Below, one piece after another: positions 1 through 6,016 of a DNA stretch of 9,723 nucleotides (position 1 is the stretch's first letter; each line of letters opens with the position of its first letter). The stretch is from assembly GCA_016867505.1 (NCBI GenBank), contig VGJH01000027.1, positions 1 to 9,723 of the forward strand, read 5' to 3'. Source of the DNA: Candidatus Bathyarchaeota archaeon (GTDB lineage Archaea > Thermoproteota > Bathyarchaeia > TCS64). A program made the translations under genes and the position numbers. Under the pieces are notes generated by a model. That model saw only the letters and a program-made list of their open reading frames with translations. It did no database searches and was not told where the DNA came from.

Positions 1-117
1 TTCATCGGATAAGATTGAACCTATTAATGCTTCTTCAGGTTCTTTCTTTATATTTGATACAACTTGCAGTAATTCCCCATAAAAATCATCAAAGAAAAAA
101 TCCCTTACTCGGCTCAA
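1..117 (-). CDS. Unidentified protein, N-terminal 39 codons only
   Basis: An open frame runs from a TTG codon at 115-117 to the window edge without a stop. The predicted start is M-S-R-V-R-D-F-F-F-D-D-F-Y-G-E, followed by an acidic and hydrophobic helix-like stretch with the segment KKEPEEALIGSILSDE. The composition (charged helices, no low complexity) looks like real protein, and the other two minus-strand frames are soon closed by stops. The TTG start is supported by a TATA-like box about 26-30 bp upstream (146-153), which would give a leader of only a few bases. An in-frame TGA lies just upstream and no in-frame ATG or GTG is available. I do not recognise the family. The fragment is too short for a function, and most of the gene lies outside the window. 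Confidence 0.55.
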   Translation of the reverse strand, partial: MSRVRDFFFDDFYGELLQVVSNIKKEPEEALIGSILSDE

Positions 118-145
118 AATATTTCATAAACAATTCTCATTCATG

Positions 146-153
146 GCTTATAT
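146..153 (-). promoter_or_regulatory. TATA-like box for the partial gene at 1-117
   Basis: The minus strand reads AAACATATAAGC here. The expected start of transcription, about 26 bp downstream of the box centre, falls near 123, six bases before the TTG start codon. The spacing is what supports it; no experiment is implied. Confidence 0.4.
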
Positions 154-177
154 GTTTAAGAGGTGAATGAAAATGGG

Positions 178-500
178 TGCAGTGGCGGATCCCCTTAGCA
201 TTACTGTCTGGCTAAAGGCAGAATCGCTTTGTCTTCCTCCATCCCGCGATCCCTTGAGCGCCAAACGTTAAGACTTAGGTTGCTCCCTCCCGGGCCTGGC
301 CAGGTTCGCCCTTTTAGTGATCACCCATTTCCCTACAGAAGTGGATGAAACAGCCGCTGGCCCCACGGGGCAGGATATCGACGGAAAACTAGGCTTCACA
401 CCCATAGCTTCCTCAGTTCCACCTCGAAGTTGCTGACCCCTCTTGTAGCCCATTAGAGGTTTGGGGCAGGGCTAGCTCCCCGGTCCTACCCACCACTGCA
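178..500 (-). ncRNA. ffs: Archaeal signal recognition particle RNA (7S / SRP RNA)
   Basis: This is the RNA scaffold of the signal recognition particle, which binds SRP54 and SRP19 and targets ribosomes making membrane or secreted proteins to the Sec translocon. The diagnostic part is the SRP54-binding hairpin (helix 8) at about 276-305. On the minus strand it reads CCAGGCCCGGGAGGGAGCA, matching the family pattern CAGGYCC-GGRA-GGRAGCA, with GGGA as the apical tetraloop. The ends pair exactly as helix 1 of archaeal SRP RNAs: TGCAGTGG at the 5' end (493-500) with CCACTGCA at the 3' end (178-185). The length (about 323 nt) is close to the usual 300-320 nt. The region is strikingly GC-richer than its surroundings. 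A TATA box sits about 26 bp upstream of the 5' end. The ends are inferred from helix 1 and could shift by a few bases. Confidence 0.93.
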
Positions 501-521
501 CAAATAGCTGGAGTATCAGTG

Positions 522-529
522 GATAAAAC
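522..529 (-). promoter_or_regulatory. TATA box of the SRP RNA gene
   Basis: The minus strand reads GGTTTTATCC, a TTTWWW-type archaeal TATA element. Its centre (about 526) is 26 bp upstream of the SRP RNA 5' end defined independently by helix 1 at position 500, which is the standard archaeal spacing. Confidence 0.6.
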
Positions 530-557
530 CATTACGCACTCCAACTAATGTTATTAA

Positions 558-604
558 TAAAAAACCTCTATCATTGAATTTTTTTATGTAATAAAAAATG
601 ATAG
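558..604 (-). terminator. Hairpin plus T-run downstream of the S2P-like gene
   Basis: The arms CTATCATT (568-575) and AATGATAG (597-604) are perfect inverted complements, and the A/T-rich interiors next to them can extend the pairing. In the minus direction the hairpin is followed by GGTTTTTTATT (about 555-566). It lies 23 bp beyond the stop codon of the membrane protease and just before the SRP RNA promoter, so it may separate the two transcripts. Archaeal termination depends mainly on T-runs, so the hairpin's role is inferred. Confidence 0.45.
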
Positions 605-626
605 TGCCTAATTTTTTACTTGATAT

Positions 627-1469
627 TTACATTTGAACAAACCCAAATCTGGCAAAACTCAAAACGATATTTCCACAAATTAATGCTAAACAACCAAAAG
701 TGAATGCTTTCTCATATAGAGTTCCATTCTTCAGATGTTGGGTTGCAGTTCTGAGCATCTGGCCTCCATCAAGTGGACCTATTGGCAGCATATTCATTAT
801 TGATAAGTTGATTGATACCAGATATAGCCATGTGAAAAATATTCGAATTGGAGATGGTAAATAAAAACCAAATAAAATCAAAATTGGAATCATAATCAAC
901 CCAATAACAATATTAATAAAACTACCTGATGCAAAGATTCGCATTTTACTTATACTTTTTGCATTCTTAATTGCCTCTTCATCAGGTTCAACTGCACCAC
1001 CGAAAGTAATTACTGCAAATAATATTGCTGATGATTTAATCGGAACACCTTCTGCGTAACACTGTATCCCATGGCTAATTTCATGAGATAATAATACGAC
1101 ACCAGCAGCTAAGAGAAACCATGGTATGCTTTCCCAGCTTATAGTGACTCCAAGAATTAGAGGTTGAACAGGGCTTGCAGTGTCAGGTGTCCAAATAAAC
1201 CTAATTAAATTTCTTAATAATATGTAAGCAGCGAAAGTAGCTTGGCCAACACTCATTGCTATACCCAAATTCCCTAATACTTTCCAGAGTTCAGGCTTCC
1301 ACTTTGCGATTCTTTCAATTAGACCATTTAAACGAGTTGAACTATACATTGCATAAAAAACATTCATTTGGAAGCCTGGTTTTTCAAATTTAAAGAATTT
1401 TACTATACCAAAGAAAAAAAGCCAAATTGTTATGAAAGCAAATAATGTTAAAAATGGGTCATTGGTCAA
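627..1469 (-). CDS. Site-2-protease-like membrane metalloprotease (M50 family)
   Basis: This is a predicted intramembrane zinc metalloprotease of 280 aa, in the family that cuts substrates within or near the membrane (regulated intramembrane proteolysis). The zinc-binding HExxH motif is intact as HEISH (residues 129-133) inside a hydrophobic segment. The second family motif, an Asn-Pro-Asp-Gly signature, appears as NMLPIGPLDGGQ (226-237) with Asp234 as the likely third zinc ligand. Between them is EPDEEAIKNAKSISKMRIFASG (160-181), the conserved membrane-reentrant region of archaeal members, followed by more hydrophobic segments. The N-terminus (residues 5-27) is also a membrane segment. The start is TTG at 1467-1469: no in-frame ATG occurs before residue 35, and a TATA box at 1499-1507 would put transcription start about 8 bases upstream. 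No PDZ domain is evident. Substrate is unknown. A hairpin terminator follows. Confidence 0.88.
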   Translation of the reverse strand: MTNDPFLTLFAFITIWLFFFGIVKFFKFEKPGFQMNVFYAMYSSTRLNGLIERIAKWKPELWKVLGNLGIAMSVGQATFAAYILLRNLIRFIWTPDTASPVQPLILGVTISWESIPWFLLAAGVVLLSHEISHGIQCYAEGVPIKSSAILFAVITFGGAVEPDEEAIKNAKSISKMRIFASGSFINIVIGLIMIPILILFGFYLPSPIRIFFTWLYLVSINLSIMNMLPIGPLDGGQMLRTATQHLKNGTLYEKAFTFGCLALICGNIVLSFARFGFVQM

Positions 1470-1498
1470 GGTAAGCTCTCGTCTCTTATGTAGGTTGA

Positions 1499-1507
1499 AG
1501 ATATAAG
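1499..1507 (-). promoter_or_regulatory. TATA box for the S2P-like gene
   Basis: The minus strand reads GCTTATATCTTC. Transcription would start near 1477, leaving about 8 bases before the TTG start codon at 1469. The core (GATATAAGC on the plus strand) is near-symmetrical and could also be read toward the nucleotidyltransferase gene. Confidence 0.5.
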
Positions 1508-1515
1508 CAGAGCGC

Positions 1516-1524
1516 CTTTATTAT
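1516..1524 (+). promoter_or_regulatory. Possible TATA element for the nucleotidyltransferase gene
   Basis: The plus strand reads GCCTTTATTATTATTTGG. Transcription would start near 1546. This is tentative, because coding-like sequence in frame with the nucleotidyltransferase overlaps the element (see findings). Confidence 0.25.
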
Positions 1525-1616
1525 TATTTGGTGTAACTTCACTGGATTGGATAGAAATCAACTATGATGAGCATCGTTGGAGCCTTCTTAAAAAGTTACG
1601 AGAAGAAGCAATACAG

Positions 1617-2222
1617 ATGATGTCACCTTTACAAACATTACATGTAGAAAGTTTGGTTTATGGTAGTATTGCTAGAGGTGATGTTCAACTTGGAAGCGAT
1701 ATTGATGTTTTTTTACCTTCCCCCCCTTCACCTGAAATCGTTGAAACTTATCTTGAATCTGCGGGGGTACATTCAGTTCAAAGACAGATTATACAAGCAA
1801 CTCCAAATTATGCTGCTAAAGGGTATTTATTTATTGATGAGCTAAAATGCTATTCATTTCCTTTAATAAAATTAAAATCAACAGAAAGAGATTTTTATAA
1901 TTTCGCTGGTTCAGTAAATTTTATACAATTATTAAATAAATCACGAATGCCTGGTGTTGATAAAAGATTAATGTTGATTGAACCAGGAGAAAAGGGTCAT
2001 ATTGAATCAAACATTATTGGTAGAGAAGGTGAAATTGCTAGAATTTTAAAGGTTGATTTACGTATAATCAATGAAAGAATCAGAACACTTACTCGACGAC
2101 AAAAAATTGGTCATACAGGAGTTTATATAAAATACGATCTTAACCCAGAAGAAAGTTTTAGCGAAGTTTTTAACAATTTAGTTGATAAAAAACCCGCTCT
2201 AAAAAGAAGAATTAGATCTTAA
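1617..2222 (+). CDS. Archaeal nucleotidyltransferase-fold protein with C-terminal HTH
   Basis: This is a predicted member of the minimal or pol-beta-type nucleotidyltransferase superfamily, widespread in archaea. The catalytic signature is intact: GSIARGD (residues 16-22) followed by SDIDVF with Asp28 and Asp30 as metal ligands; Asp74 or Glu75 (FIDELK) could be the third acidic residue. A conserved-looking QATPNYAAKGYLFID and SFPLIKLKSTERDFYNF follow. The C-terminal part (about 133-185: REGEIARILKVDLRIINERI, then TRRQKIGHTGVYIKYDL) looks like a winged helix-turn-helix. The substrate (nucleotide, protein or RNA) cannot be read from sequence. The first ATG is at 1617, but the frame stays open back to 1494 and encodes family-like residues (YDEHRWSLLKKLREEA), so the real N-terminus is probably longer although no ATG, GTG or TTG is available there. 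The gene converges on dnaG with a 10-bp gap. Confidence 0.82.
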   Translation: MMSPLQTLHVESLVYGSIARGDVQLGSDIDVFLPSPPSPEIVETYLESAGVHSVQRQIIQATPNYAAKGYLFIDELKCYSFPLIKLKSTERDFYNFAGSVNFIQLLNKSRMPGVDKRLMLIEPGEKGHIESNIIGREGEIARILKVDLRIINERIRTLTRRQKIGHTGVYIKYDLNPEESFSEVFNNLVDKKPALKRRIRS

Positions 2223-2232
2223 AAAAAGGGGT

Positions 2233-3348
2233 TTAAGAGATGTCTTTGAAGGCTTTAATCTCCATACCACTTGGTACACGAACGCCTTCTGCTATTCTAT
2301 CTCCCACTATTGCTTTCACTTTTTTCTCGACTGCAACATCAATTAGTCTGCCTGTTATTATTCCATCAAAAACTATTGATTGTATATTTGTAGACTGTTT
2401 AAGCTTGTCAACTAATTCTGATACGGGAAATCGTGAAATTTGTTTTCCATCGTTGCCAACCAATACTGCCTCAAGTGTTCCTCTCAGCTCTTTCACTAAA
2501 TCTACATATTCACTTGTTATTGGTACAACTGCTTCTTCAACAGGAACACGTGCAGCTAAAGCAGCTTTAATTTGTGTAGGATCTAGTTCTTCGACCTCAG
2601 ATCCTCTGGGTGCCCTTGCAACATATTTTGGTTTAGCAACCTGCATTAACTCCTTAAGTATCAAGTCGCCTCCCCTATCACCATCTAAAAATGCAGTGAT
2701 CTCCATTTTATTGGCAAGGTCCCTTACTGTTTTAGGAATTTTAACTCCCTCAACTGCTATGGCACCACTTATCCCTGCACGAAGAAGATTAATTATGTCA
2801 GCACGGCCTTCGACAACAATAATGTCCTTTCTCTTACTAATATCTGGCGTAGCTGTTAGTCTTTCTCGTCCATAATGAATTGGTTCAACTTTTTTATCTT
2901 CTTGGCTAACCTGATCTAGCATTATTTCAATATCATGGGTCTCTTTTACTTTCCAATCCCGCATTAACTCTTTAGCCCTTTCTTGAATCCTCTTAAGTTT
3001 ATCAACACGTACATCTCTAATGCTTTCAATAGTGACTTTCGCCTCACATGGACCAACTCTATCAACAGTCTCCATGGCTGCTGCAATGACGGCTGTTTCA
3101 GGTTTATCAAGGCTACTCGGGACCGTAATTGAACCCGTTGTTTTGTCATTCGCTGATTTTAACTCAATGTCAATTCTGCCAATTTTTCCTGATCTCTGTA
3201 ATTCACGTAATTCGAAATCCTTAGGAAATAATCCTTCAGTTTGACCAAAAATTGCTCCAATAACATCATGTTTCTCTACAATACCTTCGATTACAAAGTG
3301 TGCAATAATGTTATACTTAATTCCTGTATACTGATCTTTTTTTTCCAT
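2233..3348 (-). CDS. dnaG: Archaeal DnaG primase-like protein (Toprim domain)
   Basis: In archaea DnaG is a Toprim protein found as a stable subunit of the RNA exosome (poly(A)-binding), and it has primase activity in some species. The 371-aa product (ATG start) fits the family length. The N-terminal signature HDVIGAIFGQTEGL is present at residues 27-40. The Toprim core lies at about 172-250: the conserved Glu in VEGRADI (Glu180) and the DGDRGGD metal-binding motif (222-228) are intact. A C-terminal domain of about 120 residues follows. A TTG four codons upstream (3358-3360) would add M-Q-A-E; neither start has a convincing Shine-Dalgarno, and ATG is preferred on codon grounds only. The gene is divergent from GAPDH. 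Its likely promoter at 3567-3576 implies a leader of nearly 200 nt, which holds a candidate small ORF and pairing arms. Confidence 0.95.
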   Translation of the reverse strand: MEKKDQYTGIKYNIIAHFVIEGIVEKHDVIGAIFGQTEGLFPKDFELRELQRSGKIGRIDIELKSANDKTTGSITVPSSLDKPETAVIAAAMETVDRVGPCEAKVTIESIRDVRVDKLKRIQERAKELMRDWKVKETHDIEIMLDQVSQEDKKVEPIHYGRERLTATPDISKRKDIIVVEGRADIINLLRAGISGAIAVEGVKIPKTVRDLANKMEITAFLDGDRGGDLILKELMQVAKPKYVARAPRGSEVEELDPTQIKAALAARVPVEEAVVPITSEYVDLVKELRGTLEAVLVGNDGKQISRFPVSELVDKLKQSTNIQSIVFDGIITGRLIDVAVEKKVKAIVGDRIAEGVRVPSGMEIKAFKDIS

Positions 3349-3500
3349 TTCTGCCTGCAACTCAGATGCCTTCTTTCATGCCACTCTAGCCGCAGGTATC
3401 CCCTAATTCCCTCTGGAGCTAGCCCAGGATCGAATATTTTATACCCTTTGTTGAGCATGAGGCCAACTATTTTTTTGCAAGGGGAACACTGTTCTTTCAC
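3291..3500 (-). CDS. Candidate small basic protein upstream of and overlapping dnaG
   Basis: A 69-codon open frame starts at GTG 3498-3500, five bases after GGTGG (3506-3510), a plausible ribosome binding site. It begins V-K-E-Q-C-S-P-C-K-K and has a CxxC pair plus one later Cys (HLSCRQ), many basic residues and no signal peptide. Its last 58 bases overlap the dnaG start in another frame, so the end of the protein is constrained by dnaG. I do not recognise the family. It lies on the likely dnaG transcript, between the TATA box at 3567-3576 and dnaG, so translational coupling is possible. Against it: the overlap with dnaG is long for such a small gene, and the same bases also form pairing arms that suggest a structured leader. 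This is a weak call. Confidence 0.28.
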   Translation of the reverse strand: MKEQCSPCKKIVGLMLNKGYKIFDPGLAPEGIRGYLRLEWHERRHLSCRQKWKKKISIQELSITLLHTL

Positions 3501-3566
3501 AGTTACCACCCTGCGGTGAGAGTGATATTCACGTCTACTGACGCAGGCTAAGCACTAGTTTCCAAG

Positions 3567-3576
3567 CATAAAAACA
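3567..3576. promoter_or_regulatory. Shared TATA-like element between dnaG and GAPDH
   Basis: The plus strand reads GCATAAAAAC and the minus strand GTTTTTATGC. Read to the right, transcription would start near 3597, about 39 bases before the GAPDH ATG at 3636. Read to the left it would start near 3545, upstream of the dnaG leader. No second good TATA box is visible in this intergenic region, so one element may serve both genes or I may be missing a weaker one. Confidence 0.4.
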
Positions 3577-3623
3577 TTGTCGATTAAGAGTTAGTCTTAA
3601 GAGTCTGGTCTATGATTAATAAT

Positions 3624-3628
3624 GAGGT
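3624..3628 (+). promoter_or_regulatory. Ribosome binding site that fixes the GAPDH start
   Basis: GAGGT lies 7 bases before ATG 3636. The earlier in-frame ATG at 3612 has no such element. Starting at 3636 gives the family-typical N-terminus M-G-V-K-I-A-I-N-G-F-G-R-T-G. Confidence 0.6.
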
Positions 3629-3635
3629 TTATCCG

Positions 3636-4640
3636 ATGGGAGTTAAGATCGCGATAAACGGTTTTGGTAGAACTGGTCGCTTGGCTTTACGTTCAGCAAT
3701 CGAAAGGAAGATTAATGTTGAAGTTTTAGCTGTTAACCGTGGCGAAGCTTCAATTCTTGCTCATTTACTTAAGTATGATAGTGTACATGGCAAAGCACCA
3801 TTTCCAATAACTGTTGAAGGTAATACTCTAATAATTAATAAAAAGGAAATCAAAGTCCTGAAAGAAAATGACCCTGAGAAGTTACCTTGGAAACAGTTAG
3901 ATATTGATGTTGTCATCGATTCGAGCGACATGTTTAAGGATCGAGATGGTGCTTCGAAGCACTTGAAAGCTGGAGCAAAAAAAGTTATTATCGGCGCACC
4001 AGGCAAAAAACTCGATCTCACTATTGTAATGGGTGTTAATGATAACTTATATGATCCAAAAAAACACCACATAGTTAGTAACGCTTCATGTACAACTAAC
4101 TGCATTGCACCAGTTGCTAAGGTGTTAAATGATTCCTATGGAATTGTATCAGGTTTCATGACTACAATACATGCTTATACTGGAAGCCAGATGATTCTTG
4201 ACAGAGCTGACAAAGATCTTCGTAGAGCAAGAGCAGGCGCATTAAGCATAATTCCTACTACAACTGGAGCTGCAAGTGCGATTGGTGAAGTTATTCCTGA
4301 ATTAAATGGTAAACTCGATGGAATGGCTTTCCGAGTTCCAGTGCCAAATGTTAGCTTAGTTGATTTTAATGCTGTTCTTAAAAAATCGGTAACTAAAAAT
4401 GAAATTAATGAAACTTTTAAAACAGCAGCAAAAAAGAAGCTCAAGGGCATATTAACTGTCGATGAGGAACCTTTAGTCAGTGTCGATTACATTCATAATC
4501 CATACAGCAGCATCGTGGATGCTACTAGCACAATGGTTCTTGGTAATCAAGTCAAAGTTGTTGCATGGTACGATAATGAGTATGGCTACAGTTGTAGATT
4601 AGTTGATTTAGCCAAAAAAATGGGTGACTTAGGCTTCTAA
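3636..4640 (+). CDS. gap: Class I (bacterial-type) glyceraldehyde-3-phosphate dehydrogenase
   Basis: This enzyme converts glyceraldehyde 3-phosphate, phosphate and NAD(P)+ to 1,3-bisphosphoglycerate in glycolysis, reversibly in gluconeogenesis. The 334-aa product matches the bacterial/eukaryal class I family, not the usual archaeal class II enzyme. Evidence: the Rossmann motif NGFGRTGR (residues 7-14), LLKYDSVHG, the catalytic SNASCTTNC with Cys152, His179 in TTIHAYTG, RRARAGALSIIPTTTGAA, and the C-terminal WYDNEYGYSCRLVDLA. The cofactor-specificity position is unusual: after the second beta strand it reads VNR (Asn34-Arg35) where NAD enzymes have Asn-Asp, which suggests NADP+ preference. The normal S/C-T-G after the fourth strand is SSD, and the usual SAPA is GAPG. 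The start at 3636 is chosen by its ribosome binding site. The stop codon abuts that of tyrS on the other strand. Horizontal acquisition is an inference. Confidence 0.93.
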   Translation: MGVKIAINGFGRTGRLALRSAIERKINVEVLAVNRGEASILAHLLKYDSVHGKAPFPITVEGNTLIINKKEIKVLKENDPEKLPWKQLDIDVVIDSSDMFKDRDGASKHLKAGAKKVIIGAPGKKLDLTIVMGVNDNLYDPKKHHIVSNASCTTNCIAPVAKVLNDSYGIVSGFMTTIHAYTGSQMILDRADKDLRRARAGALSIIPTTTGAASAIGEVIPELNGKLDGMAFRVPVPNVSLVDFNAVLKKSVTKNEINETFKTAAKKKLKGILTVDEEPLVSVDYIHNPYSSIVDATSTMVLGNQVKVVAWYDNEYGYSCRLVDLAKKMGDLGF

Positions 4641-5723
4641 TCACCTAGTTATTTTCAGTGAACGCATTCTCTCAAGATTTTCTGGTTTTCTTTTAAAGTA
4701 TTCTCGAACTGGCTCTAAAAGTTTAATCATGCACTCCGCTATAGCCATTTTTAAATCCATTGGGTGTAGATTACCTTCAGTATATGTTTTAGCGAGCTCC
4801 TCAAAGCTTTCAAAACTGATGTCTCCCCCAAATTTGCTTGGGCGCTTAACCTCAAAGATATCTATGTGTGGAAAAACAATCATACGTACATGATCTAGAA
4901 CAGGGTTACCTTCAATTTGTTTAGGTGGGCAAAAAGCATCTTTATACTTGTTTTTAATATCTGAAGGCTCATCATTAACCCATATAGCGCCTTTTTCAAC
5001 ACTTTTACTCATTTTTGTTGTGATTGATTTGTTAATTTTTTCATCTTCATCGAAGGAACCTTGAATTGTTGTGTTTTGTAGTCCTGGGAGTAGAGGTGAG
5101 TGAAGGCATACAGGAGTCTTGTAACCAAGTTTTGGTGCTACTTCTCTGGCTAACATATGAACTTTCCTTTGATCCATGCCAGCACACGCAGCATCTAAGT
5201 CCATCTGAAATATATCGCAAGTTTGGAGAGCGGGATAAAGCACCCAAGAAGCTTCAACATCCTCCGCGTCGGATGAGCGTCCCATTATTGGCATTGAACG
5301 TAATGCTCTTTTCATTGTCATGGATTTCATGACTCTAACAACTTTTTCCCAGTAATCTTTATGGCTGACTATATCTGAAGCCCAGAGATACTCTACTTTT
5401 CCTTCAGGTAATCCCAGTGCTGTAAAGCAGTCCTTAAAATATTCAGCACCGGATCTTATGTTATCTAAATCTCCACCCAGTTTATTATTAATCCACCCAT
5501 GCCATTCTGCTAAATAGATTATGAAATGGAATCCAGCATCAGCATAATCCCTCATTTTTTTACCAACAATAAGTCCAGTACCTGCATGCATCATGCCACT
5601 GGGCTCAAACCCAACATAACCTCTTGGCTTAGTATTTGTATTTAGAAGGTTCCATAACTCATCCTTAGTAATAATCTCCTGAAGATTTTTTGAACATAGC
5701 TCAAATCGAGTGTTGGTGTCCAT
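4641..5723 (-). CDS. tyrS: Tyrosyl-tRNA synthetase (archaeal/eukaryal type)
   Basis: This cytosolic enzyme charges tRNA-Tyr with tyrosine using ATP. The 360-aa protein is a class I synthetase of compact archaeal architecture, without the bacterial S4 tail. The N-terminal YVGFEPSGMMHAGTGL carries the HIGH-equivalent, here HAGT (residues 46-49 from ATG). YLAEWHGWINNKLGG follows as in archaeal TyrRS. AACAGMDQRKVHMLAREV is the tyrosine- and dimer-core signature, and TKMSKSVEKGAI is the intact KMSKS loop (237-241). The C-terminal domain (about 255-360) is the anticodon-binding helical part. ATG 5721-5723 is preferred over the adjacent GTG 5724-5726 because the ribosome binding site at 5727-5734 is too close to the GTG. 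The stop codon directly abuts that of GAPDH. TrpRS is the only close relative; KMSKS, QRKxHMLARE and the length favour TyrRS. Confidence 0.94.
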   Translation of the reverse strand: MDTNTRFELCSKNLQEIITKDELWNLLNTNTKPRGYVGFEPSGMMHAGTGLIVGKKMRDYADAGFHFIIYLAEWHGWINNKLGGDLDNIRSGAEYFKDCFTALGLPEGKVEYLWASDIVSHKDYWEKVVRVMKSMTMKRALRSMPIMGRSSDAEDVEASWVLYPALQTCDIFQMDLDAACAGMDQRKVHMLAREVAPKLGYKTPVCLHSPLLPGLQNTTIQGSFDEDEKINKSITTKMSKSVEKGAIWVNDEPSDIKNKYKDAFCPPKQIEGNPVLDHVRMIVFPHIDIFEVKRPSKFGGDISFESFEELAKTYTEGNLHPMDLKMAIAECMIKLLEPVREYFKRKPENLERMRSLKITR

Positions 5724-5726
5724 CAC

Positions 5727-5734
5727 ATCACCTT
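5727..5734 (-). promoter_or_regulatory. Ribosome binding site of tyrS
   Basis: The minus strand reads AAGGTGAT, a good match to the anti-Shine-Dalgarno of 16S rRNA, followed by GTG ATG. The core is only two or three bases from the GTG but about five from the ATG, so the ATG at 5721-5723 is the likelier start. Confidence 0.6.
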
Positions 5735-5758
5735 AATTGTAATCGTGTTTGAGAGCGG

Positions 5759-5767
5759 TTAATTTAA
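5759..5767 (-). promoter_or_regulatory. TATA box of tyrS
   Basis: The minus strand reads ACCTTAAATTAACC. The expected start, near 5737, leaves a leader of about 14 bases that contains the ribosome binding site. This makes tyrS an independent transcript, so the structured RNA upstream need not be its leader. Confidence 0.55.
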
Positions 5768-5769
5768 GG

Positions 5770-5994
5770 TTTGAGGGCAGGCGCCCCTGTCCCTCGCAAC
5801 AAACACACAGCCTCACGGTTTGGAGCCAACGCTCCACTCAGCTGAGCTCTCTCAAATTGCAAGGATATTCGGCGCCTACCCTGCCCGCTTGTTCCATGAC
5901 TGGGTAACCCCATCTTCACAGGTGGGCCTCAGCGGAGTCCGTCTGCATGGTGCGTCGTCTCAGCGGGCATGAGAAGATTTAGTTGCAACGGTTT
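5770..5994 (-). ncRNA. GC-rich structured RNA candidate, family not recognised
   Basis: The region has no credible ORF and is much GC-richer than the AT-rich flanks. Two long helices abut exactly and could stack: 5774-5785 with 5871-5882 (12 bp) and 5883-5889 with 5962-5968 (7 bp, GCCCGCT/AGCGGGC). Inside the first domain lie a nested 8-bp helix (5792-5799 with 5857-5864), a GGAGC-GUUG-GCUCC hairpin (5822-5835) and the palindrome CTCAGCTGAG (5837-5846). Inside the second is a hairpin at 5930-5945. The strand is indicated by pairing: both the 12-bp and 8-bp helices have one G-U pair on the minus strand but an A-C mismatch on the plus strand. A TATA-like box at 6017-6024 predicts a start near 5995. 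No RNase P, 5S, SRP or tRNA signature is present. The ends are approximate. Confidence 0.65.
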
Positions 5995-6016
5995 AACCCT
6001 TTCCAAAATTTTGAAT

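Noticed and set aside
268..453. 61-codon minus-strand ORF
   Set aside because: It lies entirely inside the SRP RNA, whose helix 1 and SRP54-binding hairpin are clear; the frame is open only because the RNA gene is GC-rich.
1564..1620. ATGATG at 1564 as a start for the nucleotidyltransferase
   Set aside because: It is in a different frame and stops at 1618-1620 (TGA); the family-like residues are in the frame of ATG 1617.
2240..2875. 211-codon plus-strand ORF
   Set aside because: It is antisense to dnaG, rich in Ser/Thr/Leu as expected from a mirror frame, and has no recognisable motif.
5837..5855. tRNA D-arm-like sequence (GCTCAGCTGAGTGGAGC on the minus strand)
   Set aside because: There is no anticodon stem, T-arm or acceptor stem in suitable positions; the motif is part of the larger RNA fold.
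5860..5885. FMN-riboswitch-like string AGGATATTCGG on the plus strand
   Set aside because: Only a short string matches; the remaining conserved RFN elements are missing and the next plus-strand gene is unrelated to riboflavin.
5770..5994. RNase P RNA as the identity of the structured RNA
   Set aside because: Neither strand has the conserved P4 sequences (GGAAAGUCC-like and ACAGAA-like) required of RNase P RNA. A covariance search would settle it.
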